Positions 21,381-31,390 of a stretch of DNA of 64,000 bases are shown in pieces; within the stretch, counting starts at the first letter, position 1, and the number at the start of each line of letters is the position of its first letter. The stretch lies in the NCBI GenBank assembly GCA_034387635.1, contig JAOANU010000010.1:496001-560000 (forward strand), given 5' to 3'. The translations under genes and the position numbers were made by a program. The stretch comes from Rhodosporidiobolus odoratus (lineage: Eukaryota > Basidiomycota > Microbotryomycetes > Sporidiobolales > Sporidiobolaceae). Below the pieces are notes generated by a model. The model was not told the DNA's origin. It was given only the letters and a program-made list of their open reading frames with translations, and searched no databases.

Positions 21381-22163
21381 GAGGTGCCTGAGGTGAGAAC
21401 TTGAGACCCTCCTGGACGCTTCAAGAAGCTACAGCAGGCGTAGCTTGAGCAAGGAGTAATGTTTGATGTGAGCTATGGGCTGACTCAAGTTCAGCTCAGC
21501 CATTTGCTGCCATGAATCGGGCTCAGCGTGTCAGCTGGCCTTGTCTGGCAGCATTAAGGACGATTCCGCAGAGTTGAGAAGGCCAAGATGGCTTCCTTTC
21601 CGGGTAGCTGTAGCCTTGCCGCATAGGCATGAGTCATATTAACCAAGCGATACGTCCATGTACAGCTGTCATCGAGTAGGTCAAGGGACTGGAAGCGCCA
21701 TATCTCTGGCCATACCGCTGTACAGATTTCACATTCTCCTTTTTTGTTCACAAGAATGCTGCTCTGGTTTCTCAAGCACCAGTCTGAGGATCATCACGTC
21801 CCGCACACAGTCAGGGGATGCCCTACCACACAGACACACAGACAAAAGCTGCTTGTTGAATCAACAGAGAGGCCGCCCTATCTCATTTGTCAAAGTTGCT
21901 CTCGACGTGCTCGGTTCGGGCCTCTGAGGGAGCTGTTTGCCTCTATCCCACTGTGTCATACCTCCTGCCAAACTTCAACCTTCTACTGTATCTGCGCATC
22001 TACCGCCTTGCGCTAGCTGGAAGCCTTACAGAAAGGCCATTTACCTTGCCACTCTCAATAGTTTTCCCTTCTGTCTCCATCACCTCGCAAATATCGCATC
22101 GTCAGATAGCTTGATCTTCCGACGAGACCATGAGGGTACCACGGTGATTGCAAACGAACACGT
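21381..22163. other. No gene recognised
   Basis: Open frames here are short and overlapping. None gives a recognisable motif. The stretch lies between the LINE B leader and the acidic-tailed gene on the minus strand, so it may include that gene's 3' untranslated region. Confidence 0.4.
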
Positions 22164-23643
22164 CTACTCCTCATCATCTTCCTCGTCATCTTCCTCCTCT
22201 TCTTCTCCCCTTTCTTCTTCTTCTTCCGCTTCATCTTCGTCTTCATCAGCGGAGTCTGCATTAGCCAGCGCAGCTTCGATTTGCTCGTCACTCGCGCCTT
22301 GCTTCCAGGCCAACTTAACCCTCTTTGCGTCTCTCTTGTCGAGAATTCTCAACCTTTTCCGATCTTGCTTCCATCCCTTGTGATTCACCGCAGCATACTC
22401 CTCCTGTACCTCACGTACAAGTACCTCTCCAAGCTCCAGCATGGTGTAGTATACCTGCTGCATGGTGTAGTATACCTGCTGGAAGGTGACAGTTTTAGAG
22501 TGTTCAGCCGAGGATGAAGGGGAGGGCCAGGTTCGAGAGTCAGAGCTTGTCGATGGAGATAGAGCGGTCGGATTTGAGCTCGGGGGAGATGGTCTTCTGG
22601 AGATATGGGATCTTGTTGGTACCATGTGGTCCGTAGAAGTCGGAGCTGGGGCGTCGTGGAAGAGGCAAAAGGGGGGTGAGGAATGTTCTGGTTCTCCGGC
22701 GGACAGAAATTGAGCTTACTGAGCAGTTAAAACAAACGAAAACGCATCGTAATGCGAGATAATCTTCTTAGCCTACATGGGAGCGGTTCAGTATGATTGC
22801 GGATGTAGAAAGGGCAAAGACTGAGGCATAGCGTACCTTGGCATGAATAGTTTCGTTGCGCCTGGAGTACAAGTTCTTCCACTCCTTCTTATTGCGCTGA
22901 GACTTGGGATTGGCTAGCCTGTCCGCACGATCTGAGCAACAGCACGGATTAGCGACAGCATCTTGAGAATCAGAGAAACAAGCGAGGAACTTGCTCAATG
23001 TCCCTGGTCTTTCCTGGCACGCTTCTTCGTAGTGACTGGAGCCACCGCTGCTGCAGACTCTTCTACTACTACCCCTCCCGCTGCCGTGTTCTGCTGGCCG
23101 ACACCAGCTTCATTAAGCCCGCCTACCTGCAAATCGGGTGTCGGTGCTGGGTTCTGGTGAGAAGCCAACGAAGCGCCGCTCCCCCTAGCTCAATCACGCG
23201 CGACATCTGCTATAGCCACAGAAGACGTGTGCTAAGAAGGCGAGCGCTCCGCAGGTGATCCAGTAGCTGGCGGCGCCTGGGTGGAGAGAGGCCGGGATAT
23301 TCCCGTGAAGCGTCGGAGCGGGATGAGGCGGCTCGGGTGGAGGTGGCCTGTTCAGGCTGCTGGGAGCGTGATGCGGCTGCTGTGCTAGGCGTGGTAGAGC
23401 CGGCGGCGAGATGGGTAGGCGAAGGTGATCTTCGGGAGCCGAAGGTATACGAAGGTAGAGATGCTGTTCCGGCTGTACGACCAGGTTTCTTCTTCGAGCC
23501 GCCTGATTTTGATGAGAGCCAAAGTGCGGAGGAAAGTGGACTAGAGGAGATGTAGCACCTCGCTTGCGAACGGCGGTGGAGTCGTAGGTGTAGCCATGGT
23601 CCTGCCTAAGTATCTTTTGCCTTCCTGACGCGCGCGAAGCCAT
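22164..23643 (-). CDS. Putative multi-exon gene with acidic tail, possibly MADS-like
   Basis: The exon structure is only partly resolved. A central exon pair joins in phase across an intron (about 22778-22841, GTACGC...TGTAG). It reads KSQRNKKEWKNLYSRRNETI then HAKAKKIISHYDAFSFVLTA. The RRN..I..KAKK....YDA...VL pattern loosely resembles the MADS-box core (KRRNGL.KKA.EL....DAEVAL); this is a guess. A downstream exon encodes LELGEVLVREVQEEYAAVNH, a basic stretch (KQDRKRLRILDKRDAKRVK), and a Glu/Asp tail ending at 22164. Upstream, Pro/Ser-rich frames lead back to an ATG at 23643, but the path is unclear. It lies immediately outside the right copy of the duplication. Confidence 0.35.
22440..22481. 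repeat. Tandem duplication of 21 bp in a coding frame
   Basis: CATGGTGTAGTATACCTGCT plus G occurs twice in tandem (22440-22460, 22461-22481). On the minus strand it encodes QQVYYTM twice, keeping the frame of the acidic-tailed protein. Confidence 0.9.
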
Positions 23644-24123
23644 GACCAGCGGCGGACACGAGCGGAATGCAGCGTAGTGGGGAGGACTCCGCGTCGTCGA
23701 AGGGAATAGTGCAAAAGGTTGGCAAAAGGGCTACATATCTCTGTCGCCGCGGTGGAAAACACTATTCCTCCCGGATAGTGCAAAGACACATAAGCTATAG
23801 TTCATCACAACATCATTCGCAGCACATCTCTAATGCTGAGCCACGACCGCTCCTTTCACGATGTACGCTTCAAGTCTGGGCTGATGGAGCGTGTTCGAGA
23901 CCCCAGAGGACCCCGTCAACCCGATCAGTCGCCTTGTCACGTTCTAGTTGAGTTGACTTTCGAATCCGACCGCCGGCAGATCGCAATTTGCATTTCATTT
24001 CCGCCTGTCCGACGACTAGGCGCTTCGTTTCCATCCTCTTTCCTTCGCTCGAAGAGATCGTTCACAGCTACCCTCTCCTTCTCCCGCGCCTGCTGAAGCC
24101 GTTACCTCGTTTTATTTCTTTCC

Positions 24124-26843
24124 ATGCTGGCGTCGGCTCTGGTCTTCTTGGTGCAAGTCTCGTTCGCCTTCGTCGCTCGCGCCTCCCCAGTAGAACCCGG
24201 ACAAACACACTGGCCCCCTCCTTTTCCCGCCTTTAACCACGCGCCCAACTCAAGCAACCAGTCATCTTCCCTTTCCTCCTCTTCTTCACCGTCCCTCGAC
24301 CGTCGTGCCGTAGGTGGACCAGGAACTTATGCAACTTACATCGTCTGCCTCGTAGCTGGGGCAGATCTCGCCTCGCACCTCGCCTGGCTAGCCCGTACGC
24401 AACTCCTGATCCGTTTTTCTCCGCCTTTTTCTTTTCTCTTCCCACTGCAGATCTCGCTGACGCCCTCCGCCTTTGATTACTCTGCGTGCAGAAGGTATTG
24501 CCAATAATGGAGGTGCAGCCTCGAACCTCCCGATCAACGCGCCTATCGGAGCAGGGGGAAAAGGTGCTGGAGCAGGGGGAGCAGGGGGAGAAGGTGCTGG
24601 AGCAGGGGGAGCAGGGGCAGGTGGCGCTGGAACAGGGGCAGGCGGTGCTGGAGCAGGGGGAGCAGGTGCTGGAGCAGGGGGAGCAGGGGGAGAAGGTGCT
24701 GGAGCAGGGGGAGCAGGGGCAGGTGGCGCTGGAGCAGGGGCAGGTGGTGCTGGAGCAGGGGGAGGTGGCGCTGGAACAGGCGGAGGTGGTGCTGGAGCAG
24801 GGGGAGGTGGTGCTGGAGCAGGGGGAGCAGGGGGAGGCGGTGCCGGAGCAGGGGGAGGTGGTGCCGCTGCAGACGGGGCCGGAGGTGGCGCTGGAGGCGG
24901 TAGTGGTGGAGTAGAGAAGAGAGATATATTCCAGCTACGGCAAAACTACCGGACTCTCGCAGCAGGCGGGTGCGCAGGCGGCGGTTAGTTTTTCGATTCT
25001 TCTTCCGCTTCTTCGCCCAGACTGATTGACTCTCTCCTTCCCTCGTCACAGACAAAAGTGGCCCTTGGGACGGCCCTACGGGTACGCGCTAGCTTTTCTC
25101 TCGGGCGCATGAATAGCGCGGCGATATTGACTTAGTTCTGCAGATACGGGCGATGGCGCAGGCTGCGGTGTCTCTTGGTCAGACGCCTGCGTCGGCATGT
25201 GTACGTCGTCTGACCACGCCAATCGTGCTGATGCGGAGTCAAAGTGACACACCTACGTTGGTCTGCAGATGTTGCCGTATTACAAGGCGCCATCTACGAG
25301 ACGGTCGTCGCCTCGCCCTTTGTCGAGGCCGTTGCGGTTGACGACGATGGCGAGATCGCTGGTGGTCCTTTTCCCGGTGCAAAGGCTGCAACCTACATTC
25401 AACAGCAGGCAAACGCTCCTTGGAACATCGCGCGCCTCTCGTCGAACAAGACAATCTCAAAACCGTCGACCTACTCATTCAATAGCACGGCCGGTCAAGG
25501 CGTCGAGTACGCTCTCTCCTTCTGTCAATATCATCCTGCAGCCTGTACTGACCCGCCCATGCGCTACAGTATCTACATCCTCGATACCGGTGTTCTCGTC
25601 AGCCATGTGCAGTTTACCGGTCGAGCGAAAGTCGGCGGTAACATCGGCCTCGGGGTGCGTTGTTTCGGCGATTGCGCGTGCAGAGACCGGCTCTCCTGAC
25701 CTTCACACATTGCGCACAGACCGCCGACGGAAACGGACACGGCACGTTCTGCGCCTCCGTCGCGGCTGGCAACACGTACGGCGTAGCCAAGCAAGCAAAC
25801 ATCATCTCCATCAAGTACGCCCCCTTCTCTATCGCCATCGTATCTCGACCAGGCTGACCAAATCTCGCGCTACAAGGACGTTTACTGACGCCGGCGGAGG
25901 CGCTGCGAGTAACGTCGTCAAGGGCGTCGCCCTCGTTCTCGATCGCGTTAAGAAGTCAAAACGGCCTTCGATCATCTCGTTATCGGCATCATTCCCGGCT
26001 AACGCCGCAATTGACGCTATCGTCGAGAAAGCGAGTAAGACGGGTATTCATTGGGTGTCAGCAGCGTGCGGTCTCTTTTCCTTTCCTCCCTGTTTGCACC
26101 GACAAATCAGTACTAAGCCCATTCCGCTCGCGCAGTGGAAACTTCGGAGCCGACGCTAGTGCCTACTCGCCTGCACGATCACCCTACTCGGTCACGGTCG
26201 GTGCGATCGATTCAGCCGACGCGGTCGCCAAGTACAGCAACTACGGTCCAGTAGTTTCCCTTTTCGCTGGCGGGACGAACGTAATCGGTGCCTTCATCGG
26301 AACGTCCGCATCGTCGGTGATGCTGTCCGGTACAAGCATGGCCGTACGTTCCCAGTCTGGTCACCTCAGCGAGTCGAAACTGTCTCTGATCTGAACCCAC
26401 TTTTCTTGCAGACTCCCTCTGTGGCGGGCTTGATCGCATACTTCATCTCGGTTTGGTGAGTACTGTACTGCAAGCCCTCACGTCTCAACTCTGTTCGGCT
26501 GACACACTTCTTGCGGCTCTTTAGGGGCAACGCTGCACCGCTCGTCATGGCCGACGCATTGACCAGGGCGGCGACACCGAACAGCATAAAGGGGCTGAAA
26601 GGCGGATCAGTCAATCTCGTCGCCGGCAATTGTCGTGCGATGAACGATACCTGTTTCGACTGGAGTAAACCTGGCAAGTACTTACCCATCCCTCCTCCTG
26701 ACAACGTCACCTCGTCTGCCGCGCCTCCTCCGCCCACTTCGACACCTATATCGACCACAACGGAAGCTCCGCCTCCCCCGGCTGAGACTCCTCCTGCCAA
26801 AAACGTCGCGTACAGGGTCTTGATTATGAATCCGAAGCGATGA
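24124..26843 (+). CDS. Secreted subtilisin-like (proteinase K type) serine protease, copy 2
   Basis: Ten exons correspond one to one with copy 1 and keep phase, giving 696 residues: 24124-24394, 24492-24983, 25052-25081, 25144-25200, 25269-25654, 25720-25814, 25877-26065, 26136-26343, 26412-26455, 26525-26843. Signal peptide, split I9 propeptide and S8A triad (YILDTGV, GNGHGTFCAS, SGTSMATPSVAGL) are all present. The oxyanion motif is AGNFGADA, against AGNSGADA in copy 1. The Gly/Ala insertion is longer and built on a different repeat. It ends with a segment absent from copy 1 that carries a Lys-Arg pair (GGVEKRDIFQLRQNY), a possible kexin site. The tail before the stop is also longer. Both copies look functional. 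Confidence 0.88.
24545..24905 (+). repeat. In-frame Gly/Ala repeat of protease copy 2
   Basis: Short units such as GGTGCTGGAGCAGGGGGAGC recur many times and encode runs of GAGAGGAGAGGAG. The period and codon choice differ from the tract of copy 1 at 4720-4915. Confidence 0.85.
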
Positions 26844-27019
26844 CGAGGACAGTAGAGGGGTGTCAGGGGAGAGGTATCAATAGCACATGTTTGACTAGTC
26901 CTGACGTGTAGAGGTAGAATTCGCACCCTTCAATCTCTCACTCTCCTTTATGCCGTCAATACACGAGGCTTCGTGCCGCTGTCTTTCCTTGTGACATGGC
27001 ATGCTTCTTTCTTCTCGTA

Positions 27020-27667
27020 TTTAGTTCGGGCATTGATGCTGTTGCATTTGATTTTACTGTATCAAGTTGCAATGAGCGAGAGTACGAGAGTATGAGATCA
27101 TGTTGACAAAGTTGTAGGGGGAGGGGAAATGGTTGACAGCTCGTGCTCTGACTTTTATCAGTTGGCTTGAGCAAGAAGCCCCCTACCACGGCAAGGTCCA
27201 CCAAAGCTTAATCCTTGTAGTTGAAGACCGGTGGCGAGAGTCATATACAGCAGCCTGCTAAAGTTTCCGGTTTGCAGATAGTTGAGAAGGCCGACCACGC
27301 CTCACCTAATAGCACAGGAGAACCAGACCACTTGATGGTTATACACTTGAGGGCCTTGTCTTGCAGCGGAAAGTGAGGTCTGGGGCTAGGACAGTTGAGG
27401 GCATGTCGGTACTGCTCGAGAGGCGGCAGACTGCAGTCGGATGACTGCGTCATAGCTGAGGTCTCGTTTGCTCGAAGGCGTTGTAGGCTTGGCTGAGGCG
27501 GCGTCAGGGATTTGGAGGCGAGAGTGGCAGTCTGGTAGGGCGTCGTAGAGCGTCACGCAAAGAGGCGCAGTTGGAAGAAGACAAAGGCATCGGAGCCATG
27601 TTGACGTCCTCGGCCATTGGCGCAGAATCCTGGTAGCGCGGCTCGTGCCGCTCCTGACCCTCAACAT
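27020..27667 (-). pseudogene. Relic of an RNase III-like gene, right copy
   Basis: Nearly identical to 7020-7670, including the same frameshift between the MLRVRSG frame (start 27667) and the SLPPLEQYRHALNCPSPRP frame. The lesion therefore predates the duplication, or was spread by gene conversion afterwards. See the left copy for the relation to the intact gene at 39038. Confidence 0.5.
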
Positions 27668-28362
27668 GGCCGCTATGTCTGCGACTCTTCTCGAGGATGC
27701 CGACGGTGATGGCAGGAACTAAGATAAAAGGGTTCAGCAGAACGCAGCAGGGAGAGAGCAATGCTTAGCGTACCTTTGCCGTGTACTATCCTATTCACCT
27801 ACGAACATGCTCCTAAACGTTGTAGGCTGAACAAGAACAGTCAAATCAATTCTCTCCACCCACCGCTCTCGCCTCAACTCACAAGATGCCTTCCAAGACG
27901 CTGTACACCATCGATACTGTTTCACCTAGCCCGCAGAACGCACCTGCAATGTGCGCCAAGCTGAACGCCTAGACACACACCTAGATAAAGCAAGGCTTGC
28001 CTGGAGCATATATTCGGCACCGTACACGCTGGTCTACAGGCGCTTTGCGATGTGTCGGCCTCTCCATCACCATGGGAAGCAGCGACAGCGTCAGTTTTAG
28101 CAAGAGTCAGCACGAAGGTATGGCTTGGGGCGCTCTGCTCTTAAGCTCTGAGAGTGATGAACGAGGGAGCCTAGCTTCAGCTGAGTCAGCTGTGCCGTTC
28201 GTCAGCTCCACTCGTTCGTTCACCTTTGCTTTTCTCTTTCTTCCTTTTACGGGCTGTGCCGTCACCAACTGCCCTTGCGGTCCTCCAACTCAGCCTCATC
28301 GAGTGTCTCGTCATTTTACCACTCGGCTGAAAGCCTTACGTGGGCGGCAACCTTGAAGCAGG

Positions 28363-28383
28363 CTAACCGTAAGTTACGGTTAG
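28363..28383. promoter_or_regulatory. Perfect 21-bp palindrome upstream of the cyclin gene
   Basis: CTAACCGTAA, a central G, then TTACGGTTAG: arms of 10 bp with no mismatch, about 490 bp before the cyclin start. It is absent from the left copy of the duplication. It could be a dimeric transcription factor site or the trace of an inserted inverted repeat. The function is unknown. Confidence 0.35.
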
Positions 28384-28868
28384 CTACGGTCCGTAACATG
28401 ACATTTCTCGCTTTTCCGAGGGTCGCGCTTCTCCCGCCGCTTTATTGGGAGATTGCGCTCGCCGTCAACGCAAGCTCACACCTTGGACCCTCTCAACACT
28501 GCTTCTGCATGGATGGCACAAGGTGCCCGGCTCAGTTCTGCTGGACAATTGAATGCTTCTTTTCCTGCTTTTCTACCCCACCGCTTTGTTAGCGGCGTTC
28601 CCAATCGCAGGCAGCAGGCAACTTATGAAGCTGCTTGCCCATCGGCCTGGGCTTGCAGGCGAAAAAAGCCTTTGCTCAGGAAAGAATTGCGGAACGTTTC
28701 AAGGTTTCTATCTTGTCCTCCCCCGCTACCGCTCGATCAATCTGAGGCTCTGCATACTCCCCACGGACGACCCGAACAGGACGTCTGGGATGCACTACCG
28801 CTTGACCTGAACTACCCATTGCCGTGTTTGTTTCTGTCACTTCTTCCCCGACGCCAAGAAGCCCAAAA

Positions 28869-30795
28869 ATGCATCAATTCATCTCAACTTCCTCGGTCCA
28901 TGATCCCACGAATGCGAATGCAGTAGCTGGACCATCTAGACTACCCGATGCGACATCCGCCGAGGATTCGAGTCGAGGCAGCGTAGTCCCTCCATCACTA
29001 CCGACTCAGCCGACATCATCTATACCTCCTGGACCTTCACCGACAGCAGCAAGGAGGGAGCCGGTACGAAGAGCGGATGGACCTGTCTTAGTCAAGACTC
29101 TCGTCGGACCAGATGGCATGCGGGAGGTTCCATGTGCTTTTGAACATTGCGAGGTGGACGACCTGATTGCTCTCATCTGTACGTCCCTTCCCATTCCTTT
29201 CTTTCACGCTGAGTACACTGACGCTATACGTATTGTACGCTCAGCCTCTATGCTCGACCGCCTCATCGCCCATAACGACCGGATTCCTCTTTCCCCTGAC
29301 TCGTTAACCCGGTTTCATTCAAGGGCTCCTCCGAATATCACGGTGAGGGATTATTTGGTTAGGATACAGAGGTATACGAATGTCGAACCGTGTTGTTTGT
29401 TGATTTTGTTGCCTTATGTGGATAAGGGTGCGTTGTTCTTATCCTCATTTCCTTCTACCCCCGCTATGTGTCTGGATGCTGATCAGGCCTTTTCAACTTC
29501 AAACAGTCTGCGCCAAGATGACCGACTTCACCATCTCTTCGCTTACTGTCCACCGCTTCATCATCGCCGCCATCAGCGTGGGAAGCAAAGCTCTCTCCGA
29601 CGCATTCTGCACAAACAGCCGCTACGCCCGGGTAGGAGGAGTTAGTATTGTCGAGATGAACCTGCTGGAGAAGGAGTTCTGTGATGCACTGGATTGGAGG
29701 TTAACGGTTCGTGCCCCCTCTTCCACCCTCCCCTCACCTTTGAGGCGGACCTAACACCAGTTGCCCGAATAGACCTCCGGTCCAGTCCTCGCTCAGTACT
29801 ATACCTCCCTCGTCCAATCTCACCCATCTTATCGTATCAGCATTGTCCCCCTTCCGACTCCCCCACCTCCGCCTCCCATTTCTGTCCCTCCACCATTTTC
29901 TCCACCTCCCGTCCCGAGCGGGAGTCTTGCGCTTATTAGCCCTCCTCTACCCATATCCACCACTATGCAAGCGACGGAGAGTAGTACGGCGTCTGTCGCG
30001 ATGGATGTGGACGTGGACGGAGCGGCGGCTGAGGGTTCGGGGCGGATAGAGGAGGTTGGAATGGAGGAGAACGGGGCCGGAGGGGAAGTGGCGATGTCCA
30101 CCGAACCAGAAACGGATGCACGACCTTTGTCCTCTCGTGCGGCACCTCTTTCGCCTTCACCTCATGCGCAACAGCCACCACCTTCCGCGACTTTGCCATC
30201 CTCCTCATCCCCTTCCTCCTCTAGCTTCGCATCCGCCTCGAGCGAGTCCCTCTCTTCACGACCGCCTCATCCTTCTTCTGAGTCTACTGGAACGTCATCG
30301 ACAGAGACCAGGATGGATAGGTCGAGAGGGAGGGAACGAGATCCTCTTCCTCGAGATCCGCCTGCACCCTATTCGGGTTCAGACTCTTCTGCACGCCCGC
30401 CGCAAAGTCCACCGCCAGCCAGTGAAGTGAATTCGACGACCCAACCTCCTTCCAGACCTTACAGTCGCACCCAATCCCGACAGAATGGAGTTCCGCCAAG
30501 CTCGAACGGATCTTTCCCGACTGCGTCACCTCGTTCGTCAGGCGTAGGCGTAGGAGGAGGGGGAGGGGCCGCCGGACTGAAGCGCACGCGGGATCTCGCC
30601 TCGTCGTCAGAGCAGGCTGATACCGGCGGTAATATAGAGAGACGGACAGACGGGGAAGGAATAGAAAAGGAAGAGGAAGAGGACGGAGTTAGGTTTCATC
30701 CTTCGCCGAGGTTGAATGGGAGTGAGGGGTGGACTGTGGGGAGGGTGGTAGGGGGGATAGGTGGGAGGGAAGGAGGGGCGGGCAGGGTAGAGTAG
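28869..30795 (+). CDS. PHO80/PCL-type cyclin
   Basis: Four exons keep phase and give 571 residues: 28869-29178, 29245-29427, 29507-29706, 29773-30795. The cyclin box shows the PHO80 family signature: SMLDRLIAHNDRIPLSPDSL, VRDYLVRIQRYTNVEPCCLL, DFTISSLTVHRFIIAA and YARVGGVSIVEMNLLEKEF, closing with DALDWRLT. Such cyclins bind a Pho85-type kinase and act in phosphate signalling or cell-cycle control. Intron 1 (66 nt) is stop-free and could be read through, but removal restores the usual LI..MLDRL join, and the left relic supports it. The N-terminal and long C-terminal tails are Ser/Pro/Gly-rich. The start ATG has A-rich context (CCCAAAAATG). Confidence 0.85.
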
Positions 30796-31390
30796 AGTGG
30801 GAGGTGGTTATGATGAGGGTTTATCCTTTTTTCCTTGTTCCTTCGTCGGAAGAGATTTCGTGAGGTGTCCGTTCTGCCTGGACAGCCAAGCGTCGCTGTG
30901 ATAGTAGTGGCTGGTATCTGACGAAGGAAGGTGCTATCGGAGTTGTCGCGTTGTCGGCTGTTGCCGTCGGCTGCCGACTGCGGCTGAAGTTGACCGCGTT
31001 GCGGCGGCTTGCACTTCGCCCGTCTCTCCTCATATCGCTGCCTGCTGACTGGTTCTACGACACTCGGTGGCTCAAGAGAATAAGAGGTAAAGCTTATCCC
31101 GTCTACAGGACTCGGTTCGCTTGCCATGTGCAAATGCAACTACCCGTGGAACTACCCGATCATACAACGCCCACAACAACCCAACGGAGCACGGCCAAGC
31201 AGTTACGAGGGTCAACAGAGACTCAGCCGTCACTCACTGGGCTAGTCGTGCACCTATCGCTGAGGATAGCCGCTTGTAGTCGGCTTCCGGATGCCAGATG
31301 AGGAGGAGGACGTCAATCTCGACAACTGGTTATACTCAAGTAACAGGGGCACATGTAAGGTATCTATACTCTCTGTACTGACTCAATCGC

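Larger units (their letters stand above)
23850..29255. repeat. Segmental duplication, right copy
   Basis: Homologous to 3946-9612 and in the same orientation, about 20 kb away. This copy retains the full cyclin gene and lacks the insertion found at 8942-9312. The offset between copies shifts from about 19.90 kb in the protease start to about 20.00 kb in the middle because of repeat-length differences in the protease. The retention of the cyclin suggests this is the original locus, but direction cannot be proven here. Confidence 0.9.

Noticed and set aside
24543..25055. 170-codon minus-strand frame rich in Leu/His/Gln over the protease repeat
   Set aside because: It is the antisense of the Gly/Ala repeat; low-complexity antisense frames stay open by composition alone.
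30053..30101. Open frames on the minus strand across the cyclin tail
   Set aside because: They are shadows of the plus-strand Pro/Ser/Gly-rich coding sequence and show no domain or splice logic.
31291..31354. Upstream exon MPDEEEDVNLDNWLYSS for the disordered protein
   Set aside because: The obvious donor and acceptor (31355, 31401) give the wrong phase and an immediate stop.
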